In this document: positions 23,763-32,674 of the stretch, one piece after another | Layout of the letters: the number at the start of each line of letters is the position of its first letter | How positions within the stretch are numbered: position 1 is the first letter of the stretch | Source of the DNA: an uncultured bacterium | Lineage (GTDB): Bacteria > Bacillota > Clostridia > Lachnospirales > Lachnospiraceae | Direction: 5' to 3' | Length of the DNA: 64,000 nt | Assembly (NCBI GenBank): GCA_948467735.1 | Contig: CAOKFN010000007.1 | Span: 53,659 to 117,658, forward strand | Program-made: the position numbers and the translations under genes | The notes under the pieces: model-generated | What the model was told of the DNA's origin: nothing | The model's database searches: none | Seen by the model: only the letters and a program-made list of their open reading frames with translations

Positions 23763-26480
23763 CTACTCATCATCCTCGTCGTCATCGTCCTCGCTGCCGC
23801 CGGTGATTCCGGCCGCGGCGTTGCGCAGGGCAATTTCGTATCCCTGCTGGTTGATGATTTCCTGATAATTCGGGTTGGCGAAGAAGGAAGCGTTATGCAT
23901 ACATTGCGAGGAGGTCTGGGGCCTGACGGTGGTGGTCTCTCCGTTGGGGCCTTCTATTATCATAGTGGAGCCTTGAATCAGGGAAGGATCTTCTATGAGA
24001 GGCACTGTCGTTGTGCTGTACACAGGGAACGGACAGTCGGGCGATGCTGGCAGATGGTCATAATTGCAGACCCAGCCTTCAAAATGTACGCTGCATTTTT
24101 CATAAGGAACCGTGCCCTCGGCAAAGGATTCCGTTTTGGTGGGGCAGAGGCCCGGCACGGGAAGCTGTCCGGAAACGCTGCAGACCTCCGCCTGAACAAT
24201 GCCCTGAGGGATGGCAAACTGCTCGTTGGGCAGGTTCTCATGGACGCGCATCATGACGGCGCGCCACAGGGTCTTGGCCATATCCGTTTCCTTTCCGGGA
24301 TTGAAATTATTCATGCTCAGGTTATTGTCATAGCCGGCCCAGACGCTGCAGGTGTAATAAGGCGTAAATCCTGCGAACCAAACGTCATGGAATTCGGAGG
24401 AGGTTCCGGTCTTGCCTGCGGTTGCCATCTTGTTGTTGAAGTTGCAGATGGTTCCGTTGCCGGTGGTGACTACATCCACCATGGCGTCCGTCAGCAGGTA
24501 AGCGGTGGTTTCTTTGATTACCTGTGTGGAGCTTGGCTTTGTGTTGTCCAGTATGACGTCGCCGTCCGTGTTTGTGACCCGGGTATACAGCTTCGGCTTT
24601 ACATAATTGCCCCTGTTGGCGATGGCGGCGTAGGCGGCGTTTAATTCATAAGGGGTAACGCCGCGGGTCAGGCCGCCCAAAGCAAGGGTCTGGTTTACGT
24701 CCGTATAAAATTTCCCGTTGATTGTCGTTCCGTCCGTCAATGTGGTAAAACCGAAATTCAGCAGGTAATTGTAACTGAGCTGAGGCCCCACGGTGGTTAT
24801 GGTTTTGACGGCGATAATGTTCAAGGATTCCCGGATCGCCTCCCGGATGGGATTGATGCCGCGATAGCCGTTGGTGTACCAGTTGTGTACGGGCGTGCCG
24901 TCATTGTAGTTAAACGGCGCGTCGATATAAGGAGTCGCCAAGGTCTGGCCCATGCTGTCGAGGGCGGGAGCGAAGGCGGCGAGGACCTTGAAGGTGGAGC
25001 CGGGAGAACGTGTGGAAACGGTGGCCCTGTTCAGAGTACGCCTTCCCTCTTTGACGCCGCGGCCGCCCACAATGGCAACCACATAGCCAGTCTTCTGGTC
25101 CTCAATCGCCATGGCGGCTTGGGGCTGCGGCACCATGGAGATGGATTCCACATAATTATCTTTCTTGTCTTCCACGCCCAGCTTTGCAAGCATGGCGGTG
25201 CGGTAAACTTCAATGGCTTCGTTCGCCGCGTCCTGAGAGGTGAAAATAAGGTTAAAAGAGGCGTTCTTATTTGTTTTGAACCATGTCATCATGTTTTCTT
25301 TGCTGAAGTTCACCCGCTGTTTGTCCTCCGTGTAAACGGTCAGGGCATAGTTCAGATACCATTTTACGTTTTCCGGATAATTGGCGGGATTGGCAAATTC
25401 TTCGTCCGCGATTGCCTGTATGGTCGGATCCATGGTGGATTCAATGCGCAGTCCGCCGGAAAGCATCAGGTTTTCCGCCGTGACCTCATCGTAGCCGGCG
25501 ATATTTACCAGATCTTCCCGTACCTGTTCATATACCGCGTCGGAAAAATAAGAGCCTGCGTTGATGTTGGTGTTGGTTCTGTAGTCGGTATCGTACAGGC
25601 CGATGCGTTCATAGACGGCCTCCGTATCCGCGATGGCCTCGTCATATTCTTCCTTGGTGATAAATTCCAGCTCCTGCATGATGTTCAGGCATTTCAGGCG
25701 GCGTTCCGCATTGTGTTCCGGGAAGCGAATGGGGTTGTAATAGGTAGGACTCTGGGTGATGGAGGCGATGACCGCGCATTCGGACAGGGTCAGCTCGCTG
25801 CAGGATTTGCCGAAATACCGCTGGGAAGCGGATTCCACGCCCAAGGTATTCTGGCCAAGGTTGATGACATTCATATATCGCAGGAGAATTTCATCCTTGG
25901 AAAACCATTTGGAAATCTCCAAGGCCAGATACTGTTCCTGAAATTTACGCTTCACCATTTTGATCATATTGTTGTTTTCTTCGGTCCATGAGGTGAAAAC
26001 GGTGTTTTTCAGCAGCTGCTGGGTGATGGTGCTGGCGCCCTCCTTCCGCTTGCCCATGGAGAGGATGAAATTCCATCCGGCCCGGCCGATGCCTTCAAAG
26101 TCGATGCCCTTGTGAATGTAAAAGCGCTTGTCTTCAATGGCCACAAAGGCATTGGCCAGATGCTTTGGAATCAAATCCATGTCGTTGATTTGAATTCGGT
26201 TGGAGTTGGTGTTGACATATTGATCGATTTCGTTTCCTTCGCAGTCATAAACTATGGTTGCTTCGCCGGTGGCGGCTACGGCTGCTAAGGGGATTTTGGG
26301 GGTGGAGGCAAGGATGCCCTTGAAAATGCCGAAGCCCGCGGAGACGACGCAGATAATAACGCCGATGAAGGCGGCCAGTATAAGCTTGACCATGGAAATT
26401 CCCACTTTACGTTCCCACTTGGCCGTCTTGGAATTAAGTGCTCTCTGTTTGGCGCGGATTCCCTGTTTTCCGTAATTCAT
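23763..26480 (-). CDS. Class A penicillin-binding protein (PBP1A-type)
   Basis: A 905-residue bifunctional peptidoglycan synthase. It has a short cytoplasmic part, one membrane segment (LILAAFIGVIICVVSAGFG), a GT51 glycosyltransferase domain with catalytic Glu116 in AIEDKRFY and EGASTITQQLLKN, and a transpeptidase domain with SPGSTFK (Ser495) and KTGTSS (Lys690). The C terminus is a ~130-residue tail with cysteines (CSVSGQLPVPGLCPTKTE, CNYDHLPASPDCPF) ending in an acidic run. ATG 26480 is preferred to the in-frame GTG nine bases upstream, because the GAAAGGTG ribosome site overlaps that GTG. Confidence 0.95.
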   Translation of the reverse strand: MNYGKQGIRAKQRALNSKTAKWERKVGISMVKLILAAFIGVIICVVSAGFGIFKGILASTPKIPLAAVAATGEATIVYDCEGNEIDQYVNTNSNRIQINDMDLIPKHLANAFVAIEDKRFYIHKGIDFEGIGRAGWNFILSMGKRKEGASTITQQLLKNTVFTSWTEENNNMIKMVKRKFQEQYLALEISKWFSKDEILLRYMNVINLGQNTLGVESASQRYFGKSCSELTLSECAVIASITQSPTYYNPIRFPEHNAERRLKCLNIMQELEFITKEEYDEAIADTEAVYERIGLYDTDYRTNTNINAGSYFSDAVYEQVREDLVNIAGYDEVTAENLMLSGGLRIESTMDPTIQAIADEEFANPANYPENVKWYLNYALTVYTEDKQRVNFSKENMMTWFKTNKNASFNLIFTSQDAANEAIEVYRTAMLAKLGVEDKKDNYVESISMVPQPQAAMAIEDQKTGYVVAIVGGRGVKEGRRTLNRATVSTRSPGSTFKVLAAFAPALDSMGQTLATPYIDAPFNYNDGTPVHNWYTNGYRGINPIREAIRESLNIIAVKTITTVGPQLSYNYLLNFGFTTLTDGTTINGKFYTDVNQTLALGGLTRGVTPYELNAAYAAIANRGNYVKPKLYTRVTNTDGDVILDNTKPSSTQVIKETTAYLLTDAMVDVVTTGNGTICNFNNKMATAGKTGTSSEFHDVWFAGFTPYYTCSVWAGYDNNLSMNNFNPGKETDMAKTLWRAVMMRVHENLPNEQFAIPQGIVQAEVCSVSGQLPVPGLCPTKTESFAEGTVPYEKCSVHFEGWVCNYDHLPASPDCPFPVYSTTTVPLIEDPSLIQGSTMIIEGPNGETTTVRPQTSSQCMHNASFFANPNYQEIINQQGYEIALRNAAAGITGGSEDDDDEDDE

Positions 26481-26853
26481 TCCGTTCACCTTTCTTTCCT
26501 GAATGTTTTTGCCGTGTATGTATCATTCTATAAGCAGCGTCGTAAGACGCGCATGTCAGTAAGTCATGGCTGTAAGCCCGTCAGTGCAGCGCGGCGGGGT
26601 TATTGACTATTATAACAAAAAGTATCCGGTAAATAAAGTTTTTCTTGTTTATCTTAATAATTGTTTCACATTTTAGACATATTATGCTATTCTGAAAAAG
26701 AAGTTTTCTGTGTACGCGCAGGGGGGACTCGATTCTTATCAGAATTTCGGAGGGCTGAAGCCGCAGGGCAGTACCAATGCAGGCGCGGCTTACCATAGCC
26801 GGGCAGGGAGAGAGGGCGGGAGAATCCGCCAAGTAATACGAAAAGGAGAACAA
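26481..26853. other. Divergent intergenic region between PBP and YigZ-type genes
   Basis: No gene is supported. The frame of the plus-strand gene is open back to 26710 but without a ribosome site. TTGACT (26603-26608) and TATTCT preceded by TGC (near 26691) are possible promoter pieces but do not pair at proper spacing. AAAAGGAG (26841-26848) is the ribosome site of the next gene. Confidence 0.4.
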
Positions 26854-27501
26854 ATGTTGGACGAGAGGATAAATGATTCTTATCGCGTGCTGCTTTCAGG
26901 CGGCGAGGGAGAATATGTGGAGAAGAAATCCCGATTTATCGCCGCGCTGAGGAACTGCGAAAGCGAAGAGGAGGCGGCGGCATTCATAGAGGAAAGAAAG
27001 AAAAGGTATTGGGACGCCAGACATAACTGCTATGCTTTTGTCATCGGTGCAAGGGGGGAGCTGACGCGGTGCAGCGACGACGGGGAGCCCGGCGGCACCG
27101 CAGGGAGGCCCATGCTGGAGGTATTGACCGGCGAGGGTATCCGCAATGCGGCGGTGGTTGTTACCAGATATTTCGGCGGCGTGCTTTTGGGCACGGGCGG
27201 GCTGGTAAGGGCCTATACGCAGGCGGTGAAGGAAGGGCTGAAAAATTGTTCCGTGGGCAGGATGCGGTATGGATATGAGGTCAAAGTCACCGTGGATTAC
27301 AACGGCATCGGGAAAATTTTGTATCTGCTGGGAAACGCGGGACTGGAACCCCTTTCCAGCGACTATGGAAAAGAGGCGGCGCTGCGGCTGATGGTTCCGG
27401 CGGCAATGCTGGAAGCTCTGCAAAAAAACATCGGGGACGCCACAGGGGGCAGAGCGCTGTTTGAGAAAATCGAGGGCCGCTATTATGTTGACAAAGAATG
27501 A
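26854..27501 (+). CDS. YigZ/IMPACT family protein
   Basis: A 215-residue protein. The N-terminal UPF0029 domain shows EKKSRFIAAL, ARHNCYAFV, CSDDGEPGGTAGRPMLEVL and VVVTRYFGGVLLGTGGLVRAY, which are near-invariant in the family. A C-terminal DUF1949 ferredoxin-like domain (about 137-205) follows. The eukaryotic relative IMPACT regulates the GCN2 kinase; the bacterial role is unknown, probably RNA or ribosome related. The start at 26854 is fixed by AAAAGGAG. Confidence 0.92.
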   Translation: MLDERINDSYRVLLSGGEGEYVEKKSRFIAALRNCESEEEAAAFIEERKKRYWDARHNCYAFVIGARGELTRCSDDGEPGGTAGRPMLEVLTGEGIRNAAVVVTRYFGGVLLGTGGLVRAYTQAVKEGLKNCSVGRMRYGYEVKVTVDYNGIGKILYLLGNAGLEPLSSDYGKEAALRLMVPAAMLEALQKNIGDATGGRALFEKIEGRYYVDKE

Positions 27502-27513
27502 GCGGGCCCGGCG

Positions 27514-27645
27514 GCGCGGACTGCCGCAGACGGAAAAATGCTGCAGTCAGCGCGGACTGCCGACGGCGGTAAAATATCACAGTCAGCGCTGACTGTCGGC
27601 AGCGGTATCCTGCAGCAGTCAGCGCAGAATGCCGCAGGAGGGAAA
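27514..27645 (+). repeat. 36-bp tandem repeat upstream of mgtE
   Basis: Units start at 27514, 27550, 27586 and 27622, an exact 36-base period over about 3.6 copies. Each begins GCGC, continues GACTGCCG or a close variant, and ends CAGTCA. It fills most of the gap between the YigZ-type gene and mgtE. Confidence 0.85.
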
Positions 27646-27689
27646 GCGAGGCGGGCAGCAATTATTATAGAAGGAATAGGAGCAGGGCT

Positions 27690-29039
27690 ATGGAGGAGAG
27701 AATGGAACGGGAGGAGCTTGCAGGGCTTCTGGCCGAAAAGAAATATGCGGATATCCGGCAGACTCTGACGGATTTTAATGAAGCGGATATCGCCGCGGTT
27801 ATGGAAGAATTAGAGTCCGAGGACATGCTGTGTGTGTACCGCATTCTTCCCAAAGATTTGGCGGCGGATGTTTTTTCTTATTTGGAGGTGGAGAACCAGC
27901 AGGCGATTATCAGCTCCCTCTCTGAAAAGGAAGCCGCCAGCATCATCGATAATCTGTGGGCGGACGACGCGGCGGATTTTCTGGAGGAAATGCCTGCAAA
28001 TGTGGTGGAGAAGCTTCTGGCAGCCGCCAGCCCGGACACAAGACAGACGGTGAATCAGCTGCTTCGCTATCCGGAGGATTCCGCCGGAAGCATAATGACG
28101 GTGGAATATGTATCGCTGAAGGAGAGCCTGACGGTGGACGAGGCCATTGCGCGTATCCGCAGCGTAGGACTTGACAGCGAGACCATCAACATCTGCTATG
28201 TGCTGGACGCCCAGAGGAGGCTGGTGGGGACCGTTGCCCTTCGGTATCTGCTGCTCAGTCAGGGAGATGAGATTATCGGCGATATTATGAATGACAATGT
28301 AATTTCCATTCATACGCTCATGGATCAGGAGCAGGCGGCGGCACAATTTAAAAAGTACGATTTCACGGCCATGCCGGTGGTTGACAATGAAAACCGTCTG
28401 GTGGGGATTATCACGGTGGACGATATCGTGGACATTATGGAAGAAGAAACCACGGAGGATATGGAGAAGATGGCCGCAATTCTGCCCAGCGACAAACCCT
28501 ATATGAAGACCACCGTGGCAGAGACTTACCGGAAAAGAATTCCGTGGCTGCTGCTTTTGATGGTCTCGGCGGCTTTTACGGGAGCCATCATTTCCTCTTT
28601 TGAGGAAGCGCTGAGCGTATATGCGGTGCTGACCGCTTTTATTCCCATGCTGATGGATACGGGCGGCAATGCGGGAGGACAGGCCAGCGTGACCGTGATT
28701 CGAGGACTGTCCTTGGGAGAGATTTCCTATAGGGATGTGCCTAAAATCATTTGGAAGGAAATCAGGGTGGCGTTTTTGTGCGGTCTGACCTTGGCGGCGG
28801 CAAATTTTGCCAAGCTGATGCTGTTCGACCGGGTGGGGGTGTATGTGTCCCTGACCGTATGCCTGACTTTGGCGGCGTCGGTGCTGACCGCCATGCTGGT
28901 GGGATGCCTTCTGCCCGTCGGCGCCAAACGCCTTGGATTTGACCCCGCGGTCATGGCAAGTCCTTTTATCACTACCATTGTGGACGCGCTGTCGCTTATT
29001 TTGTATTTCCGTTTTGCAATGCTTATTTTGGGAATCTAA
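27690..29039 (+). CDS. mgtE: Magnesium transporter MgtE
   Basis: A 449-residue Mg2+ channel. It has an N-terminal superhelical domain (about 1-125, with ADVFSYLEVENQQAII and DDAADFLEEMP), two CBS domains (about 135-250, IMTVEYVSLKESLTVDEAI and GIITVDDIVDIMEEE), a plug helix, and five membrane helices (about 285-449) with PMLMDTGGNAGGQASVTVIR, the pore signature. In the known structure the cytosolic domains sense Mg2+ and close the pore. No M-box riboswitch was recognised upstream; a 36-bp tandem repeat occupies that place. AGGAG sits 7 bases before the ATG. Confidence 0.95.
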   Translation: MEERMEREELAGLLAEKKYADIRQTLTDFNEADIAAVMEELESEDMLCVYRILPKDLAADVFSYLEVENQQAIISSLSEKEAASIIDNLWADDAADFLEEMPANVVEKLLAAASPDTRQTVNQLLRYPEDSAGSIMTVEYVSLKESLTVDEAIARIRSVGLDSETINICYVLDAQRRLVGTVALRYLLLSQGDEIIGDIMNDNVISIHTLMDQEQAAAQFKKYDFTAMPVVDNENRLVGIITVDDIVDIMEEETTEDMEKMAAILPSDKPYMKTTVAETYRKRIPWLLLLMVSAAFTGAIISSFEEALSVYAVLTAFIPMLMDTGGNAGGQASVTVIRGLSLGEISYRDVPKIIWKEIRVAFLCGLTLAAANFAKLMLFDRVGVYVSLTVCLTLAASVLTAMLVGCLLPVGAKRLGFDPAVMASPFITTIVDALSLILYFRFAMLILGI

Positions 29040-29182
29040 GAGCCGGAAGCCTGAGAATGTTTGGAAGGTCTGGGGACGTTTAAAAGCGTTCAGGATATTG
29101 GGCATATTTGGAGATACCATGCAGGCGGGGGAATGAACCGCGGCAGAAGGAAATTGGAGACAGAAATTTTTATGGAAAACTG

Positions 29183-29211
29183 TTTTCAAGCGGGGTAAAA
29201 TTTGATACAAT
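29183..29211 (+). promoter_or_regulatory. Extended -10 promoter for the DUF1905-fusion gene
   Basis: TTTTCA (29183-29188), 17 bases, TACAAT (29206-29211) preceded by TGA, giving an extended -10 element. Confidence 0.55.
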
Positions 29212-29263
29212 ATAACAAAAGAAAGGACAATCGGGTATGGCCCGGAATGGAGGTAAATGATTT

Positions 29264-29932
29264 ATGAGGTATTTTTTTGAATCGGTGGTGGAGAAAAAAG
29301 AAAAGGGTTATATGATACAGATTCCCTTTAACGTATGGGAGGTCTGCAAGCAGCGGGATGTGATTAAGGGGGATCTGGTGCTTGACAACAAGGTGATAGA
29401 TTGCGAGCTGCTTCCCAAAGAGAAGGGCAATTATGAAATTCATATCAATGATGAGGATGCGGTGAGCGTGGAGCTTGGGGCGTCCCACAAGATTCTGCTG
29501 CATGTGACGGGTTCCTTGATCCGTATGGACCAGAACAGCCCCTACAGCTTTGACAAGCCCATCCGTAAGATTGACAGCATGAACGTCATTATTCAGCCCG
29601 AGGACGGCCTGTGCGGTCAGGCGTGCGTGGCGATGCTGGCGGGCGTTACCATCGCGGAGGTAATCAGCGTTATGGACTGCCGGGAATGGCAGGCAACCAT
29701 GGGCCGCATGATTTCCGCGTTGAATTATTACGGCATCGACCATACGGATATCATCAATTATACGGAGGGCAGGGATGCGGTTCTGCCCAAGTGCTGTATC
29801 ATGATGGAGAAGATGGGACGCTTCTGCCATTATCTGGTACACTTTGACGGAAAATATTATGACTCTAATCTCGGGGTATTGGAAGAATACGATATGTCCA
29901 AGCTGCTGGGATATTTGGAAATCAAGTGCTAG
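29264..29932 (+). CDS. DUF1905-like domain fused to a papain-like (C39-like) domain
   Basis: A 222-residue protein with two parts. Residues 1-90 (GYMIQIPFNVWEVCKQRDVI, then KGDLVLDNKVIDCELLP) look like the DUF1905 beta-barrel. Residues 105-222 resemble a papain-like cysteine peptidase of the C39/BtrH kind: QPEDGLCGQACVAMLAG gives an oxyanion Gln and a Cys at the head of a helix, and CHYLVHFDGKYYDSNLG gives the His and Asn/Asp. Which of the two N-terminal cysteines is the nucleophile is uncertain. No signal peptide is seen, so it should act in the cytosol. The pairing of these domains is uncommon and its role is unknown. Confidence 0.65.
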   Translation: MRYFFESVVEKKEKGYMIQIPFNVWEVCKQRDVIKGDLVLDNKVIDCELLPKEKGNYEIHINDEDAVSVELGASHKILLHVTGSLIRMDQNSPYSFDKPIRKIDSMNVIIQPEDGLCGQACVAMLAGVTIAEVISVMDCREWQATMGRMISALNYYGIDHTDIINYTEGRDAVLPKCCIMMEKMGRFCHYLVHFDGKYYDSNLGVLEEYDMSKLLGYLEIKC

Positions 29933-30063
29933 AGACAAAAGACGGTTTTAGAAGAGCAGCAGGCCGGACTTCCGAAAAGGCAGGACGGCGGCTGAAAACG
30001 GCGCTGTCCGGAAGAAAAGCGGGTTCTTGGGACAGAGACGATTTGTGAGAGAAAGGTTTGGGA

Positions 30064-30118
30064 TAAGGGGAACAGCTGGTACAACGGCCGGGCGGAGGCC
30101 GGGATGCTGTTCCCCTTA
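30064..30118 (+). other. Large intergenic stem-loop
   Basis: TAAGGGGAACAGC (30064-30076) pairs perfectly with GCTGTTCCCCTTA (30106-30118). The loop holds a second direct GGCCGGG pair. No T tract follows, so it is not a standard terminator. The rest of the 29933-30183 gap shows no gene. Confidence 0.6.
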
Positions 30119-30183
30119 AAAGCGCGATAAAAGGGCATACCGTTCGTGCCTCGTAAAAAAAGCAGAAAGTAAGAACACCCCTC

Positions 30184-30212
30184 TTGCATAAGGAAATATA
30201 TTTGACTATAAT
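30184..30212 (+). promoter_or_regulatory. Promoter of the PH-domain gene
   Basis: TTGCAT (30184-30189), 17 bases, TATAAT (30207-30212). A start near 30219 would leave a leader of about 67 bases. Confidence 0.75.
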
Positions 30213-30285
30213 AGAACTTATGATTACAGGGTTCGCGAAGCGGGCGGAGACGGCTGTCGCCGTATAGGAAAGGAAGGGGCGGAGA

Positions 30286-30660
30286 ATGGAGTATATTGAA
30301 AGAAAACGATGGGTATTTTTGGGGCTTCCATTTACTTTTACCAAATATATCATCAAAGAAGATATGATTACAATGGACGAGGGTCTGTTAAAGACGGTGG
30401 AAAACGACTGCTATATGTATAAGGTTCAGGATGTGGAGCACAGTGCCAGTCTGGGGGAGAAATTGTTCGGGCTTGGCACGGTCACATGCTTCACCGGGGA
30501 TACCACGCATCCGAAGCTGATTCTGCATCATATCAGGCATTCCAGAGAGATCAAGGATTTTATCCTGAGACAGTCGGAGGAAATCAGGATGAAACGCCGC
30601 ACGGTCAACATGCTGGATATCGGTTCCGGCGGCGGTGATTTTGAGGACGGCGATACATAA
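30286..30660 (+). CDS. Bacterial PH-domain (bPH2) protein
   Basis: A 124-residue soluble protein. LKTVENDCYMYKVQDVEHSA, then LFGLGTVTCFTGDTTHPKLI and HIRHSREIKDFILRQSEE form the beta-barrel plus C-terminal helix of the bPH2 (DUF304/YdbT-like) domain. Membrane-bound relatives carry two transmembrane helices; this one has none. Function is unknown. It has its own promoter and precedes a MATE gene by about 110 bases. Confidence 0.8.
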   Translation: MEYIERKRWVFLGLPFTFTKYIIKEDMITMDEGLLKTVENDCYMYKVQDVEHSASLGEKLFGLGTVTCFTGDTTHPKLILHHIRHSREIKDFILRQSEEIRMKRRTVNMLDIGSGGGDFEDGDT

Positions 30661-30771
30661 TCGGTTTTCTTATATTTTAATGCGACAGGACGGGAAGCGT
30701 CAGGGCAGTGTTCCATTGCCCTGTTGTCCCATTGTCCGCGCCGCCGAAACGAAGGGGCGGGAGATGTTTTT

Positions 30772-32166
30772 ATGGAACTGGATATGACAAAGGGATCGCC
30801 GTCGAAGCTGATTGCGCGGTTTATCATCCCAATTATTATAGGAAATATTTTTCAACAGCTCTACAATATGGCGGATACCATCATTGTAGGGCGTTTTGTA
30901 GGTGTGGACGCATTGGCGGCCGTGGGGGCCACCGGTTCGCTGGTGTTTTTGATTCTTGGTTTTACACAGGGGCTCACTACAGGCTTTACCGTGATGACGG
31001 CCCAGAAGTTCGGGGCGGGAGATAAGGAAGGCATGAAAAAGAGCATCGGCAGCGCGGTGATTCTGTCGGTGCTTGTGACTGTGATTATGACTGCCGTCAG
31101 CATGGCGGGCATGGATACGCTGCTTGGGTGGATGAATACGCCGGAAGATATTTTTGCCATGTCCAGACAGTATATCATGGTGATCTGCGCGGGAATCTGC
31201 TGCAATGTGCTGTATAATCTGCAGGCCAGTATTCTGCGGGCTATCGGCAACAGCGTGGTGCCGCTGGTGCTGTTGTTCATCTCTTCCGTGGTCAATATCG
31301 TGCTGGATTATGTGCTGATTGTGTATGCGCATATGGGCGTGGGGGGAGCGGCCGCCGCCACAGTGGTCTCACAGGGGCTTTCCGGCGTGCTCTGCCTGAT
31401 TTATATCATAAAGGCGGTTCCGGCGCTTCATGTGGGCCGGGAGCATTTTGGGCTGGAGGGACAGTGCGTGAGAAACCAGCTGTCCGTGGGAATTCCCATG
31501 GCGCTGCAGTTCTCCATCACGGCGGTGGGCACCATTCTGGTGCAGGCGGCGCTGAACCTGCTGGGCACCATGGCGGTGGCGGCCTATTCGGTCTCCTGCA
31601 AGGTGGAACAGCTGGTGACGCAGCCCTTTGCGGCAATGGGCGTTACCATGGCCACTTACTGCGCCCAGAACAGGGGCGTCAATGACTTAAACCGTATTCA
31701 GAAAGGCGTGAAGTGTGCCAATCTTATGTCGGCAGTGTATGCGGTGGTCATCTATGGAGTGATTTACGCGGCGCTGCCCTATATCATACCGTTGTTTGCC
31801 AGCGAGGATATCCTGATAATTACCGAATATGGGAAAATCTATATCGGCGTCTGCGGCGCGTTTTTTATTCCTCTGGGCATGATATTTATCTTCAGAAACG
31901 CCCTGCAGGGCTGCGGGTTCGGGTTTATGCCCATGATGGGCGGCGTGGTGGAGCTGGCGAGCCGATGTGTGCTTGCCTTTATCGCCGCAAGGATGATGAG
32001 CTACATCGGGGTCTGCTTTGCAAATGTCAGCGCATGGTTTACCGCCGGGGTGTTTCTGTGGCTGGCATATCATGTGCTGATGAAGAAAATGAAGAGGAAC
32101 CTCTCAGAAAACGTTCAAAAAGAAGACCCGCTCCAAACCAGAACGGGGCAAAGTCAAGACGGATGA
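30772..32166 (+). CDS. MATE family efflux transporter
   Basis: A 464-residue protein with twelve predicted membrane helices in two homologous halves. Family motifs are IIGNIFQQLYNMADTIIVGR near helix 1, AAVGATGSLVFLI in helix 2, and LQASILRAIGNSVVPL. The second half has VGIPMALQFSITAVGTILVQ. MATE pumps expel cationic drugs or metabolites using Na+ or H+. The ATG at 30772 (MELDMTKGSPSK) follows GGGGCGGGAG at 8 bases; the frame is open upstream but without a ribosome site. Its last 128 bases overlap the end of a gene on the other strand. Confidence 0.93.
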   Translation: MELDMTKGSPSKLIARFIIPIIIGNIFQQLYNMADTIIVGRFVGVDALAAVGATGSLVFLILGFTQGLTTGFTVMTAQKFGAGDKEGMKKSIGSAVILSVLVTVIMTAVSMAGMDTLLGWMNTPEDIFAMSRQYIMVICAGICCNVLYNLQASILRAIGNSVVPLVLLFISSVVNIVLDYVLIVYAHMGVGGAAAATVVSQGLSGVLCLIYIIKAVPALHVGREHFGLEGQCVRNQLSVGIPMALQFSITAVGTILVQAALNLLGTMAVAAYSVSCKVEQLVTQPFAAMGVTMATYCAQNRGVNDLNRIQKGVKCANLMSAVYAVVIYGVIYAALPYIIPLFASEDILIITEYGKIYIGVCGAFFIPLGMIFIFRNALQGCGFGFMPMMGGVVELASRCVLAFIAARMMSYIGVCFANVSAWFTAGVFLWLAYHVLMKKMKRNLSENVQKEDPLQTRTGQSQDG

Positions 32167-32497
32167 CGCGGTTTACGTTCCAAGGGCTGCGGCCGTAGTC
32201 CCATGGGCAGAACCGGTGCTTTGCAAGCAGACGGCCGCTGACATATTCCCCGGAGAAAATAAGGCCCATATAAGTCAGGCCGCGCATCCAGACGGGCTTC
32301 CTGCGAAGCAGGCGGCTGACGGGGGAGAGAAGCGCGGCGCAGCCGTAGATAGGGAACATCCACAGGGAGGTGTTTCCCATCAAGGTCATATCCCTGCGGC
32401 GCAGGGCGTCCATGGCGGTGAAGATGATTTCCATGCACCAGCCGATGAGGCCGCATTTTAAAAAGTTTTTGGCGAAAGCTATGATGCTGTGTTTCAT
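32039..32497 (-). CDS. CmpB-like (PF06541-type) putative ABC transporter permease
   Basis: A 152-residue membrane protein. FLKCGLIGWCMEIIFTAMDA, then GNTSLWMFPIYGCAALLSPV and the ending CPWDYGRSPWNVNRVIRLDF followed by FWFGAGLLFERFL are the conserved pieces of the CmpB-type family, whose members have four to five helices and no proven role. AAAAGGAG precedes the ATG at 32497. The C-terminal 40 codons overlap the MATE gene tail to tail, and the last 20 residues (Ser-rich) are probably a by-product of that overlap. Confidence 0.8.
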   Translation of the reverse strand: MKHSIIAFAKNFLKCGLIGWCMEIIFTAMDALRRRDMTLMGNTSLWMFPIYGCAALLSPVSRLLRRKPVWMRGLTYMGLIFSGEYVSGRLLAKHRFCPWDYGRSPWNVNRVIRLDFAPFWFGAGLLFERFLRGSSSFSSSAHDMPATETPRR

Positions 32498-32674
32498 GGA
32501 AAGACTCCTTTTGGTTATGATAACAAAGCCGGTAATCAATAGAGTAGTATGACCCTTGGGGTGAAAATTATGCAGGTTTTGGCGGCAGACGGAAGAGCTG
32601 CGGTTTTTTTGCGGATGCGGGGAAGGAAAGCCGGGTTTGCCGCGGAGGTGAAAAAGGAAAGCGAGTAGGGACGG

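Noticed and set aside
24885..25991. 368-codon plus-strand frame opposite the PBP gene
   Set aside because: It is antisense to conserved GT51 and transpeptidase motifs, so it is a shadow frame.
27514..27645. CRISPR array before mgtE
   Set aside because: The 36-bp units are contiguous with no unique spacers and no cas genes are present.
27810..29210. 466-codon minus-strand frame opposite mgtE
   Set aside because: Composition is His/Arg-rich shadow sequence, and mgtE on the other strand is certain.
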